From Anaerolineaceae bacterium UBA2274 (GTDB lineage Bacteria > Chloroflexota > Anaerolineae > Anaerolineales > Anaerolineaceae), in contig DDWY01000016.1 of NCBI GenBank assembly GCA_002347705.1, positions 23,986-45,165 on the forward strand: a DNA stretch of 21,180 nucleotides. The letters are read 5' to 3'. A program made the position numbers and the translations under genes. The notes under the pieces were generated by a model, which did no database searches, was not told the origin of the DNA, and saw nothing but the letters and a program-made list of their open reading frames with translations. Below, piece by piece: positions 6,709 to 13,267 of the stretch. Within the stretch, counting starts at the first letter, position 1. Every line of letters begins with the position of its first letter.

Positions 6709-7383
6709 TTAAGGGCAGGGAAGCGAGTAGCCCTCAAAATTACCGTCGTAAGGGATATTGTCAAAAGTGTAAACCACCTCACCATTTTCTCCGTAACAAG
6801 TGATGGCTGAATAGCATTTGCCGTCATAAATGCGGTATTCCTTCTCGCAGTTATCATAATCCATATAGTTCGTGTTCAGGCTGGTGGCGAATGTATTTTC
6901 AAAGAAAGGATATTGCCTTTCAGGGTCTGAATAAAAAGTCACCTTATAATCGATCTTGCCTTTAAAGAGCGTTTCGCTATAGCACCGTATGTCGTCTGGA
7001 TACTGATCATCAGGCTGGCAGGTGAGAGCGTATTGGTTCCCTTCAAGATCGTCGACGGTTGCGTAGACAGTCTGATCTACCTGGGCGTTCATGAAGTAGA
7101 AATAAGTTATCTCATTTTTAGTCCATGCCTGGTAGAACTTAAAGCGCGCGCCAAAACCTGGAAAAGGCGTGACTGTGTAGGTAGGCGTCTGGGTCAGGGT
7201 TGGCATGCTGGTGGAGGTCGCGGTCGGAGAAGGCGTGAACGTGGCAGTCGGGAGTAGCGTGTTAGTGGGCAGGGGTAGCGTCAGAGAGGGTGCCTGGGTC
7301 GGAGCTTGCGCAGTCGGTTGGGCGCAACTGCCTGCAACCAGGATCATGAGAACAGCAAACAGCAATTGGATTTTCTTATGCAT
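6709..7383 (-). CDS. Cys-rich Thr-Pro-linker lipoprotein, paralog D (long form, operon leader)
   Basis: A 224-aa predicted lipoprotein, first gene of the four-gene minus-strand operon. MHKK, a hydrophobic core and AGSC (C20) form the lipoprotein signal, followed by a Thr/Pro/Ala-rich linker to about residue 72. The central domain matches paralog C (FGARFKFYQAW, YFYFMNAQVDQTVYAT, LTCQPDDQ...IRCYSET, YKVTFYSD) and keeps its two cysteines. The C-terminal domain is recognisable (CEKEYRIYDGKCYSAITCY, FDNIP, FEGY, PCP), but the first family cysteine and the DACG cysteine are both gone, leaving four. GGAAT lies about six bases before the ATG, and an extended -10 lies upstream. It is divergent from the AOR operon. 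The function is unknown. Confidence 0.85.
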   Translation of the reverse strand: MHKKIQLLFAVLMILVAGSCAQPTAQAPTQAPSLTLPLPTNTLLPTATFTPSPTATSTSMPTLTQTPTYTVTPFPGFGARFKFYQAWTKNEITYFYFMNAQVDQTVYATVDDLEGNQYALTCQPDDQYPDDIRCYSETLFKGKIDYKVTFYSDPERQYPFFENTFATSLNTNYMDYDNCEKEYRIYDGKCYSAITCYGENGEVVYTFDNIPYDGNFEGYSLPCP

Positions 7384-7407
7384 AGTGATTCCATAAAGTC
7401 GAGCCCA

Positions 7408-7416
7408 ATTTTACCA
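7408..7416 (-). promoter_or_regulatory. Extended -10 promoter of the lipoprotein operon
   Basis: The minus strand reads TGGTAAAAT about 25 bases before the ATG of paralog D. The surrounding 11 bases ATGGTAAAATT are identical to those before rarA at 14395-14405. No -35 at good spacing is seen. Confidence 0.4.
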
Positions 7417-7462
7417 TCATCCGCTTAATCTGGCGGGAGAAGGCTGGTTTCTGCGGAGTTGG

Positions 7463-7491
7463 TTGACGGAAAGCCTGACCTTCCTTACAAT
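7463..7491 (+). promoter_or_regulatory. Sigma-70-type promoter of the AOR operon
   Basis: TTGACG at 7463-7468 and TACAAT at 7486-7491 are separated by exactly 17 bases, a near-consensus housekeeping promoter. Transcription should start near 7498. The -35 box also forms a possible TTG start codon for the ferredoxin frame, which argues against using that TTG as the start. Confidence 0.65.
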
Positions 7492-7522
7492 TAGGCACAG
7501 AGACACAGAAAGGAAGACCCAT

Positions 7523-7921
7523 ATGAAAGTACTCACCCACAAACAGGAGCTTTGTACGGGTTGCCGTGAGTGTGAATTGGCATGCTCTCGGACTTACTTT
7601 AAAACTGATGATCGCAACTACTCTGCTATTCGCATAATTGAAAATAACAAGACTTACAGAGCAAACAAGTGCACCCAGTGCGGTGAGTGCATTGATATGT
7701 GCACAGCCAACGCCATTTACCGCGACCGCAACGGCGTCGTGCGCATCGACAAGAAGAAATGTGTTGGCTGCCTGGGTTGTGTCGGCTTTTGCACGGAGTT
7801 GGTCATGTTTTACGCAGATGATCTTGACGTGCCTTTCAAGTGCATTGCCTGTGATGTTTGCTCACGAGCGTGCCCGGAAGGCGCGCTGGAAGTCCTGGTA
7901 AGCCGGGTTAAGGAGAACTGA
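7523..7921 (+). CDS. aorA: Four [4Fe-4S] cluster ferredoxin subunit of the AOR (AorA-like)
   Basis: A 132-aa polyferredoxin that should pass electrons between the AOR catalytic subunit and a soluble acceptor. It holds four Cys motifs, each C-x2-C-x2-C-x3-C: CTGCRECELAC, CTQCGECIDMC, CVGCLGCVGFC and CIACDVCSRACP. That makes sixteen cysteines, enough for four [4Fe-4S] clusters. There is no signal peptide, so it is cytoplasmic. AGGA lies eight bases before the chosen ATG, and the predicted transcript starts about 25 bases upstream. A longer reading from TTG at 7463 would start inside the promoter and is rejected. Its TGA overlaps the ATG of the AOR gene by one base (TGATG) behind AGGAG, so the two subunits are probably made together. 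The symbol follows the AorA/AorB naming of AOR operons. Confidence 0.9.
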   Translation: MKVLTHKQELCTGCRECELACSRTYFKTDDRNYSAIRIIENNKTYRANKCTQCGECIDMCTANAIYRDRNGVVRIDKKKCVGCLGCVGFCTELVMFYADDLDVPFKCIACDVCSRACPEGALEVLVSRVKEN

Positions 7922-10053
7922 TGGGAACTATCCTCAAAGACTACAGCTATACCCCCGCAAAGGTCAAGCGCGGATATTCGGGCAAATCGCTTTATATTAA
8001 CGTGTCTGATCTTAGCATTGAGCAAAAAGAGATCACAGATTTTATGAAAGAAAAGTTTACTGGCGGCAAAGGGTTTGACCTTTGGTATCTGTGGCATGCA
8101 GTCACGCCAGAGACCCGCTGGGACTCACCTGAAAATGAAATTGTGATGAGCGTTGGTCCGATTGGTGGAATCACCCAGTATGCCGGGACGGGGAAAACCC
8201 TGGTTTGCTCCATTTCGCCCCTCACCGACATGCCTATTGACAGCAATGTCGGTGGCTACTTTGGACCCCTGCTCAAATTCTCGGGCTGGGACGCTTTTGA
8301 GCTGCAAGGTAAGTCTGAAAAGGAAATCCTGATCTTCATCGACGGCAACAATGGACGCATCCAGATCGAAGAGGCTGAAGACCTTCCGGAAGACGCCCAC
8401 TTGCTGGCAGAGGAGCTCACCAAAAAGTATGCCGAGAATGAAGATGATATGGTCAATATTTCGGTTGTCTGTACAGGCAGCGTCGCCAAACACGCCTACA
8501 TGGGCATGCTCAACTTTTCGTTCTACGATCCACGCCGCAAGGTGTGCCGCTTTAAGCAGGCTGCCCGCGGCGGATTGGGCACGATCCTGCACGACAAGAA
8601 GGTCAAAGCGCTGGTTGTGAAATACCGGGGAGTCAAACCCAATCTGAATGACGCTGCTGACATTTCTACCATCAACAAGGTGGGCGTGAAGTATCACAAA
8701 GAAATGCACGACCTGGACCACAAGCAGAACAAAATGCGCCAGATCGGCACGGCAAACACGATCATGATCATGAGCCAATATGACCTGCTTCCCACCCGCA
8801 ACTTCCAGATGGGCGGCGATCCGGAGACGGTCAAGATCTCCCCGCAGGTGTTCATTGAAGAATGGCTGACCCAAGGTCTGCATGATGGCTGCTGGTATGG
8901 CTGCACGATGTCCTGTGCCAAGTGTGCCGACCACTTCTTGCTCACAACCGGACCCTATGCCGGTCAGCGAGTGACAGTGGATGGACCGGAATACGAGTGT
9001 GCTGCCGGCTTGGGCGCCAACCTGGGTGTGTTTGATCCCCAGGCGATCCTGGAAGAAAACTTCTACTGCGACACTTACGGCATTGATCTGATCTCCTTTG
9101 CCACCTGCACCGCCTTCATCATGGAGTGTTACCAACGCGGGCAGATCACCCGGGAACAAATGGGCGGTCTGGACCTGCGTTTTGGCAACAGCCAGGCAGT
9201 GCTTGAATTAATGCACCTGATGTCGCGCGGGGAAGGTTTTGGAAAGATTGCAGGATTGGGCATTCGCAAGCTCAAAAAGGTCTTTGTGGAAGAATTTGGC
9301 GCTGACCCGCAGTTGCTGCAGGATATTGGCATGGAAGTCAAGGGGCTGGAATACTCCGAATACGCTCACAAGGAGAGCCTTGCCCAGCAAGGCGGCTTTG
9401 CCATGGCGATCAAAGGTCCTCAGCATGACGAGGCCTGGTTGATCTTCATGGATATGGTCAACAAGCAGCTCCCAACCTTCGAGGATAAAGCGAACGCCCT
9501 GTATTACTTCCCGATGTTCCGCACCTGGTTTGGTCTGGTGGGGCTGTGCAAGCTGCCCTGGAACGACATTGTGCCGGCGGACAACTACAAAACCGACTCC
9601 CCTGCCAAGGTTCCCGAGCATGTGCAAAATTACGTGGATCTTTTTAATGCTGTAACGGGCAGAAATATCGACAAAGAAGAATTGATCATACAGTCCGAGC
9701 GGGTTTACCAGTTCCAGCGCGTGTTCAACGTGCGCATGGGCAAGGGCGAACGCAAAGACGATTATGCCCCCTATCGCTCGCTGGGTCCGGTCACCCGGGA
9801 AGAATACCTTTCCCGCCAGGAGCTTTATGACAAGCAACTGCGCGACTTTCAGCAGCTCGACCCGGAGACGATGGATCTGGATGAGAAAATTGCTGCCACC
9901 CGCCGCTACCGCGAAGACCAGTACGAACAGTTGATGGACGCGGTTTATCGGCGCCGCGGTTGGACGGAAAATGGCATCCCAACGCCGGAAAGACTAAAGG
10001 AAATTGGTATGGATCTGCCGGAACTATTGGAAGTGATCGAGCCCAAACTGTGA
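7921..10053 (+). CDS. aorB: Aldehyde:ferredoxin oxidoreductase family catalytic subunit (AorB-like)
   Basis: A 710-aa tungsto/molybdo-bispterin enzyme of the AOR family. The AOR N-terminal domain is clear: LYINVSD, FTGGKGFDLWYL, VGPIGG and a GGYFGPLLKFSGWDAF segment. The cubane region is HDGCWYGCTMSCAKC with C324, C328, C332 and C335, and the distal ligand is probably C543 in GLCKLPW. Characterised AORs use C-x2-C-x3-C plus a distal Cys, so the spacing here is unusual. VDGPEYECAAGLGANLG and the helical C-terminal third fit AOR domains 2 and 3. The likely reaction is two-electron oxidation of an aldehyde to an acid, or the reverse, with ferredoxin. The substrate cannot be read from sequence, and related families (benzoyl-CoA reductase BamB, glyceraldehyde-3-phosphate oxidoreductase) share this fold. 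Its stop overlaps the next gene (GTGA). Confidence 0.9.
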   Translation: MGTILKDYSYTPAKVKRGYSGKSLYINVSDLSIEQKEITDFMKEKFTGGKGFDLWYLWHAVTPETRWDSPENEIVMSVGPIGGITQYAGTGKTLVCSISPLTDMPIDSNVGGYFGPLLKFSGWDAFELQGKSEKEILIFIDGNNGRIQIEEAEDLPEDAHLLAEELTKKYAENEDDMVNISVVCTGSVAKHAYMGMLNFSFYDPRRKVCRFKQAARGGLGTILHDKKVKALVVKYRGVKPNLNDAADISTINKVGVKYHKEMHDLDHKQNKMRQIGTANTIMIMSQYDLLPTRNFQMGGDPETVKISPQVFIEEWLTQGLHDGCWYGCTMSCAKCADHFLLTTGPYAGQRVTVDGPEYECAAGLGANLGVFDPQAILEENFYCDTYGIDLISFATCTAFIMECYQRGQITREQMGGLDLRFGNSQAVLELMHLMSRGEGFGKIAGLGIRKLKKVFVEEFGADPQLLQDIGMEVKGLEYSEYAHKESLAQQGGFAMAIKGPQHDEAWLIFMDMVNKQLPTFEDKANALYYFPMFRTWFGLVGLCKLPWNDIVPADNYKTDSPAKVPEHVQNYVDLFNAVTGRNIDKEELIIQSERVYQFQRVFNVRMGKGERKDDYAPYRSLGPVTREEYLSRQELYDKQLRDFQQLDPETMDLDEKIAATRRYREDQYEQLMDAVYRRRGWTENGIPTPERLKEIGMDLPELLEVIEPKL

Positions 10054-10247
10054 TCAAGGTCAATACCGAAGATTTTCCCTGGCATCCCGGCATGACCGTG
10101 AGAGCCCTGCTGGATGAAAAGCTCTTCACCTTCAGGCATATTATCGTGCGTGTCAACGGCGAATTTGTGCCTGAAGAAGACTATGAAAAACAGCTCATCC
10201 AGGATGGGGACGACGTGTTGGTGCTGCACCTGATGGCGGGAGGTTGA
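10050..10247 (+). CDS. ThiS/MoaD-like sulfur-carrier protein of the AOR operon
   Basis: A 65-aa ubiquitin-fold protein: MIKVNTEDF, GMTVRALLDEK, IIVRVNGEFVP, DGDDVLVLHLMAGG. It ends in Gly-Gly, the C-terminus that is adenylated and then thiocarboxylated in ThiS and MoaD. The start is GTG at 10050, inside the AOR stop (GTGA, four-base overlap), which implies translational coupling. A longer upstream reading in this frame would run back through the AOR gene. It probably donates sulfur to the dithiolene of the pterin cofactor used by the AOR, activated by the adjacent ThiF-like enzyme (inference from position). A role in thiamine synthesis is possible but the operon argues against it. Confidence 0.87.
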   Translation: MIKVNTEDFPWHPGMTVRALLDEKLFTFRHIIVRVNGEFVPEEDYEKQLIQDGDDVLVLHLMAGG

Positions 10248-10252
10248 GCAAG

Positions 10253-10933
10253 ATGGAACGCTACCTGCGTAATCATGATGCTCTCAGTGAAGCAGAACAG
10301 GCAACCCTCGCCATTGACCGCGTGCTCGTGGTAGGCTGCGGGGGTCTGGGCGGCATGGTGATCGAATGCCTTGCGCGGATTGGCGTGGGGCACTTGCGCG
10401 TTGTGGATGGAGATCTTTTTGAGGCAACAAACCTCAACCGTCAGATACTGTGCTCCACCATGAACCTGAACAGACCCAAGACCCTGGCGGCCAAGCAGCG
10501 CGTGATGGCGGTCAACCCGCTGGTGGAAGTTGACGCCGTACAGGCTAATCTCACGGTTGAGAACGCCACATCGTTGCTGGCGGATTGCGATGTGGCAGTG
10601 GACTGCCTGGACAATATTCCTGCCAGGTTGGTGCTTCAGGAAGCTGCGAAAAATGCTGGCTTGCCGCTAGTGCATGGCGCGGTGGCTGGTTGGTGCGGGC
10701 AGGTGTGCATTGTTCAGCCAGGTGAGGATTTGTTGAGTATTCTGTATGGTGATGCGCGTGAGGACCAGGGCGAGGAAGTCGGCGCAGGCACGCTCAGTTT
10801 TACAGCCGCGGCGGTAGGTGCTCTGCAAGCGGCCGAAGTGGTCAAATTGCTGTTGGGCAAGCAGGGTCTCAGTGGCGAGTTGTTGTTGCTGGACTTGCTG
10901 AACGCAACTTCTAACCGTATACACCTAACCTGA
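10253..10933 (+). CDS. ThiF/MoeB-family sulfur-carrier adenylyltransferase
   Basis: A 226-aa E1-like enzyme expected to adenylate the C-terminal glycine of the sulfur carrier encoded just upstream. Family features are VLVVGCGGLGG (nucleotide loop), VVDGDLFEATNLNRQ (Asp and the Asn-Arg that contact ATP), RPKTLAAKQRV (Lys), DCLDN, and a C-terminal GTLSFTAAAVGALQAAEVVKLLLG segment. The paired CxxC zinc motifs of MoeB and ThiF are absent, and so is any rhodanese domain. GGGAGG at 10238-10243 sits nine bases before the ATG at 10253. A TTG at 10244 in the same frame touches that GGGAGG and is unlikely. It is the last gene of the AOR operon. Together with the sulfur carrier it resembles the MoaD/MoeB-like pair found in other AOR operons. 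Confidence 0.87.
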   Translation: MERYLRNHDALSEAEQATLAIDRVLVVGCGGLGGMVIECLARIGVGHLRVVDGDLFEATNLNRQILCSTMNLNRPKTLAAKQRVMAVNPLVEVDAVQANLTVENATSLLADCDVAVDCLDNIPARLVLQEAAKNAGLPLVHGAVAGWCGQVCIVQPGEDLLSILYGDAREDQGEEVGAGTLSFTAAAVGALQAAEVVKLLLGKQGLSGELLLLDLLNATSNRIHLT

Positions 10934-10943
10934 CCTTAGAACC

Positions 10944-10976
10944 CGTCATCGCCTGCGAAGCAGGGTATGGCGATCT
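10944..10976 (+). repeat. Degenerate dispersed repeat after the AOR operon
   Basis: GTCATCGCCTGCGAAGCAGG followed by GTATGGCGATCTG resembles the same GTCATTGCGAG...CGAAGC...GGCAATCT repeat wording seen at the window ends, with several changes. It opens the 391-base gene-free region 10934-11324. Confidence 0.4.
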
Positions 10977-11004
10977 GCTCGTAACTCTGTAATCGCGAGT
11001 CGTT

Positions 11005-11160
11005 GTAGGTCGGAATGAGAGCGCTGCAAGTATTGTTGTAACAAAACATTGAACGGTCTCACTCCGACATCACAAATGCCGGCTCCATTCGTTGGCAGAG
11101 TGAGGTGGGCACAGAGGCTCATTTTACCAGGCGCTTGCGCCCACCTCATTCCGCCCCTAC
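11005..11160. repeat. 156-bp double-hairpin element (REP/MITE-like)
   Basis: A core of ten bases, (T/G)C(G/A)GA(A/G)TGAG, occurs four times in alternating orientation: 11010-11019 (+), 11058-11067 (-), 11095-11104 (+) and 11147-11156 (-). The first pair forms arms 11009-11020 and 11057-11068 (11 of 12 pair). The second pair has a perfect 10-bp stem, TGAGGTGGGC at 11101-11110 against GCCCACCTCA at 11139-11148, extended to 14 of 16. The outer ends, GTAGGTCGGAATGAG and CTCATTCCGCCCCTAC, are inverted copies of each other. This looks like a compound REP or small non-autonomous element. There is no ORF of its own and no transposase nearby. Confidence 0.6.
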
Positions 11161-11288
11161 CGGTGATTTCCGCAAACCAGGCTGCACACTAGTGAAATCA
11201 TTTTTTGCCTCCTTGCCCGGCTCGCGTTTTTTCCCGTTTCTAATCCCATCGGGGATATAAGCTTTGTAAAACATTCTCAATTTCAATT

Positions 11289-11297
11289 TGTTACAAT
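11289..11297 (+). promoter_or_regulatory. Probable extended -10 promoter of the P5CDH-like gene
   Basis: TGTTACAAT (TGnTACAAT) lies 27 bases before the ATG. A TTGTAA at 11264-11269 sits 22 bases upstream of the hexamer, too far for a standard -35. The ribosome-binding site AGGAG is at 11313-11317. Confidence 0.4.
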
Positions 11298-11324
11298 GAC
11301 CTCAAGAAACTCAGGAGATACAAA

Positions 11325-12899
11325 ATGGCATTCAAACTAACCTATGGCACCATGTCAGATCCCCCGCAGGAGATGCATGATAACTTTGATCTGGCACTGG
11401 AAAACGCAAAACAAAATCTTGGGGAAGAATACCCCATGATCATTAACGGCGAGAAACGCTTCGCCCAAGAAAAGCACCAGGCCTTTTCGCCCATCAACAC
11501 CAGTTTGCACCTGGCAACCTTCCAAAAAGGCACTGAAAAGGATGCCGACGATGCAATTGCTGCGGCTAAGGCTGCCTTCCCGAACTGGAAAGCCATGAAT
11601 TGGGAAGAGCGCGTCTACCTGATGCGTAAATTCGCTGACCGCATCTCAGCCCGCATCTACGAAATCAGCGCGGCAGTCAGCCTGGAAGTCGGTAAAAACC
11701 GCATGGAAGCGCTGGGAGACGTGGCTGAAACGGAAGACCTTCTCCGCTGGGCGACTGACATGATGGAGCAAAACAACGGCTACCGCAAACCGCTTGGCTC
11801 AGACCCGCTGCAAGGGATGAACTCCACCAACGAATCGGTGCTCAAACCTTACGGCGTTTGGGTAGTGATCGTTCCCTTCAACTTCCCCGCTTCCCTGGCT
11901 GGCGGACCGCTGGGCAACGCCCTGGTCGCCGGCAACACCGTGGTGCTCAAGCCTGCCACTGACAGCAGCTGGACTGCCACTCTGCTGATGGAATGCGCGC
12001 AGGAAGCCGGCATCCCAGACGGCGTGCTCAACCTGGTGACGGGTCCCGGTTCCACGCTCGGCAATGCCCTGACTGCCAATGAAGATGTGGCTGGGGTGAC
12101 ATTTACTGGTTCCCTGGACGTTGGCATGGGCATTTACCGTGAGTTCGCCAACCGTAAATATCCCCATCCGGTGATCCTTGAAATGGGCGGTAAGAACCCC
12201 ACCATCGTCTCGAAAAACGCCGATCTGGATCTGGCAGCTGAGGGCGTCATGCGCTCTGCGTTTGGTCTGCAGGGGCAGAAGTGTTCAGCTACTTCGAGGG
12301 TATTTGTCGAAAAACCGGTTTACGACGCGTTTGTGAGCAAGCTGGTTGCCAATACCAACGCCATCAAGATCGGTGACCCAACCCAACGCGAAAACTGGTT
12401 TGGTCCGGTCATCAACCGAAAAGCTTACAATGATTACGCTGGATACGTTGAAGAACTGGCTGCTGCTGGTAAGATTCTGGCTGGCGGCAAACATCTGACT
12501 GAAGGCGAACTTGAGAAGGGTTACTTCTGCGCCCCCACCGTCGTTGTTAATATTCCGCTGGAGCACCGGCTTTGGCAGGAGGAAATGTTCCTCCCGATTG
12601 TCATGATCACACCGGTCGACGATCTCGAACAGGCAATGGAACTGGCAAATGACGTCGATTATGGCCTGACGGCAGGATTCGTGGGAGATCCGGATGAAAC
12701 CGAATGGTTCTTCGATCACATTGAAGCCGGCACGGTCTACTCCAACCGTCCGCAGGGCACCACCACCGGCGCGTGGCCTGGCTTCCAATCCTTTGGCGGC
12801 TGGAAGGGCTCTGGTTCAACTGGAAAGAATGGCGGCGGCTACTATTACCTGCCCTTATACATGCACGAACAGTCCCGCACCAGGGTGATTCGGGCATAA
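11325..12899 (+). CDS. Aldehyde dehydrogenase, probable L-glutamate gamma-semialdehyde (P5C) dehydrogenase
   Basis: A 524-aa NAD(P)-dependent aldehyde dehydrogenase. YPMIINGEKR, PFNFPASLAGG, AGNTVVLKPA and FTGSLDVG form the cofactor-binding core. The general base is E286 in LEMGGKNP and the catalytic thiol is C320, 34 residues later as expected for the superfamily. The segment FGLQGQKCSATSR matches the P5C dehydrogenase (RocA/PruA) signature better than that of generic aldehyde dehydrogenases, and the length fits. The likely reaction is glutamate semialdehyde to glutamate, the second step of proline breakdown. No proline dehydrogenase gene lies in this window, so the substrate call is moderate. 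AGGAG lies seven bases before the ATG. No signal peptide is seen. Confidence 0.88.
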   Translation: MAFKLTYGTMSDPPQEMHDNFDLALENAKQNLGEEYPMIINGEKRFAQEKHQAFSPINTSLHLATFQKGTEKDADDAIAAAKAAFPNWKAMNWEERVYLMRKFADRISARIYEISAAVSLEVGKNRMEALGDVAETEDLLRWATDMMEQNNGYRKPLGSDPLQGMNSTNESVLKPYGVWVVIVPFNFPASLAGGPLGNALVAGNTVVLKPATDSSWTATLLMECAQEAGIPDGVLNLVTGPGSTLGNALTANEDVAGVTFTGSLDVGMGIYREFANRKYPHPVILEMGGKNPTIVSKNADLDLAAEGVMRSAFGLQGQKCSATSRVFVEKPVYDAFVSKLVANTNAIKIGDPTQRENWFGPVINRKAYNDYAGYVEELAAAGKILAGGKHLTEGELEKGYFCAPTVVVNIPLEHRLWQEEMFLPIVMITPVDDLEQAMELANDVDYGLTAGFVGDPDETEWFFDHIEAGTVYSNRPQGTTTGAWPGFQSFGGWKGSGSTGKNGGGYYYLPLYMHEQSRTRVIRA

Positions 12900-12917
12900 T
12901 CCCGGCATCCGTTGTAA

Positions 12918-12951
12918 AATAAACCAGGATTTAGTTGATAACCTGGTTATT
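12918..12951 (+). terminator. Hairpin after the P5CDH-like gene
   Basis: AATAAACCAGG (12918-12928) pairs with CCTGGTTATT (12942-12951) with one bulged base and a 13-base loop. It lies 18 bases after the stop and just before the next ribosome-binding site. It could end the upstream transcript or fold in the leader of the small gene. It has no long T-run. Confidence 0.4.
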
Positions 12952-12968
12952 TCAGAAGGAACGATCTT

Positions 12969-13208
12969 ATGCTCAGACTAATCAGCCGTTTGTTGATGAT
13001 CGCAGGCACAGTGAGCCTGCTTTGGTTGGCATACGGTTTGATCAGCGGGGAACCAATCCCGAATTACGTGATTATTGGGGTGCTATTGTTTGTGCTGGGT
13101 GTGCTTTTCAAGGATCGCGGATCGGCCCAGCCGAAGCCAGGCATAAATCCTCCTTCCCAACGCAAAAGCAAGGACAAACATCAATCCTGGATCTCAAGGG
13201 ATGAATAA
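12969..13208 (+). CDS. Small membrane protein, two predicted transmembrane helices
   Basis: A 79-aa protein not assigned to any family. Two hydrophobic segments (about residues 4-26 and 33-47) are joined by a short polar loop (SGEPIPN). A basic, proline-rich hydrophilic tail of about 30 residues follows, probably cytoplasmic. AAGGA sits nine bases before the ATG, which supports it as a real gene. It lies 69 bases after the P5CDH-like gene, beyond a hairpin, and 59 bases before the hydroxyacid dehydrogenase. No function can be read from it. Confidence 0.7.
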   Translation: MLRLISRLLMIAGTVSLLWLAYGLISGEPIPNYVIIGVLLFVLGVLFKDRGSAQPKPGINPPSQRKSKDKHQSWISRDE

Positions 13209-13267
13209 AGTTCGTTTTGTTACAAGAATACTTTTATTATCATTGATGTAGCTGGAGAATGGCTGAA

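Noticed and set aside
5217..7396. Plus-strand open frames rich in Val-Gly across the lipoprotein region
   Set aside because: They are the reverse reading of Thr-Pro repeats. They lack conserved domains, while the minus-strand genes have lipoboxes, shared motifs and tight operon spacing.
7463..7522. Longer N-terminus of the ferredoxin from TTG at 7463
   Set aside because: That TTG is the -35 box of a well-formed promoter. The ATG at 7523 has a ribosome-binding site and gives the usual family start.
10946..11149. Minus-strand open frame of 67 aa after the AOR operon
   Set aside because: It lies almost wholly within repeat sequence and has no recognisable domain.
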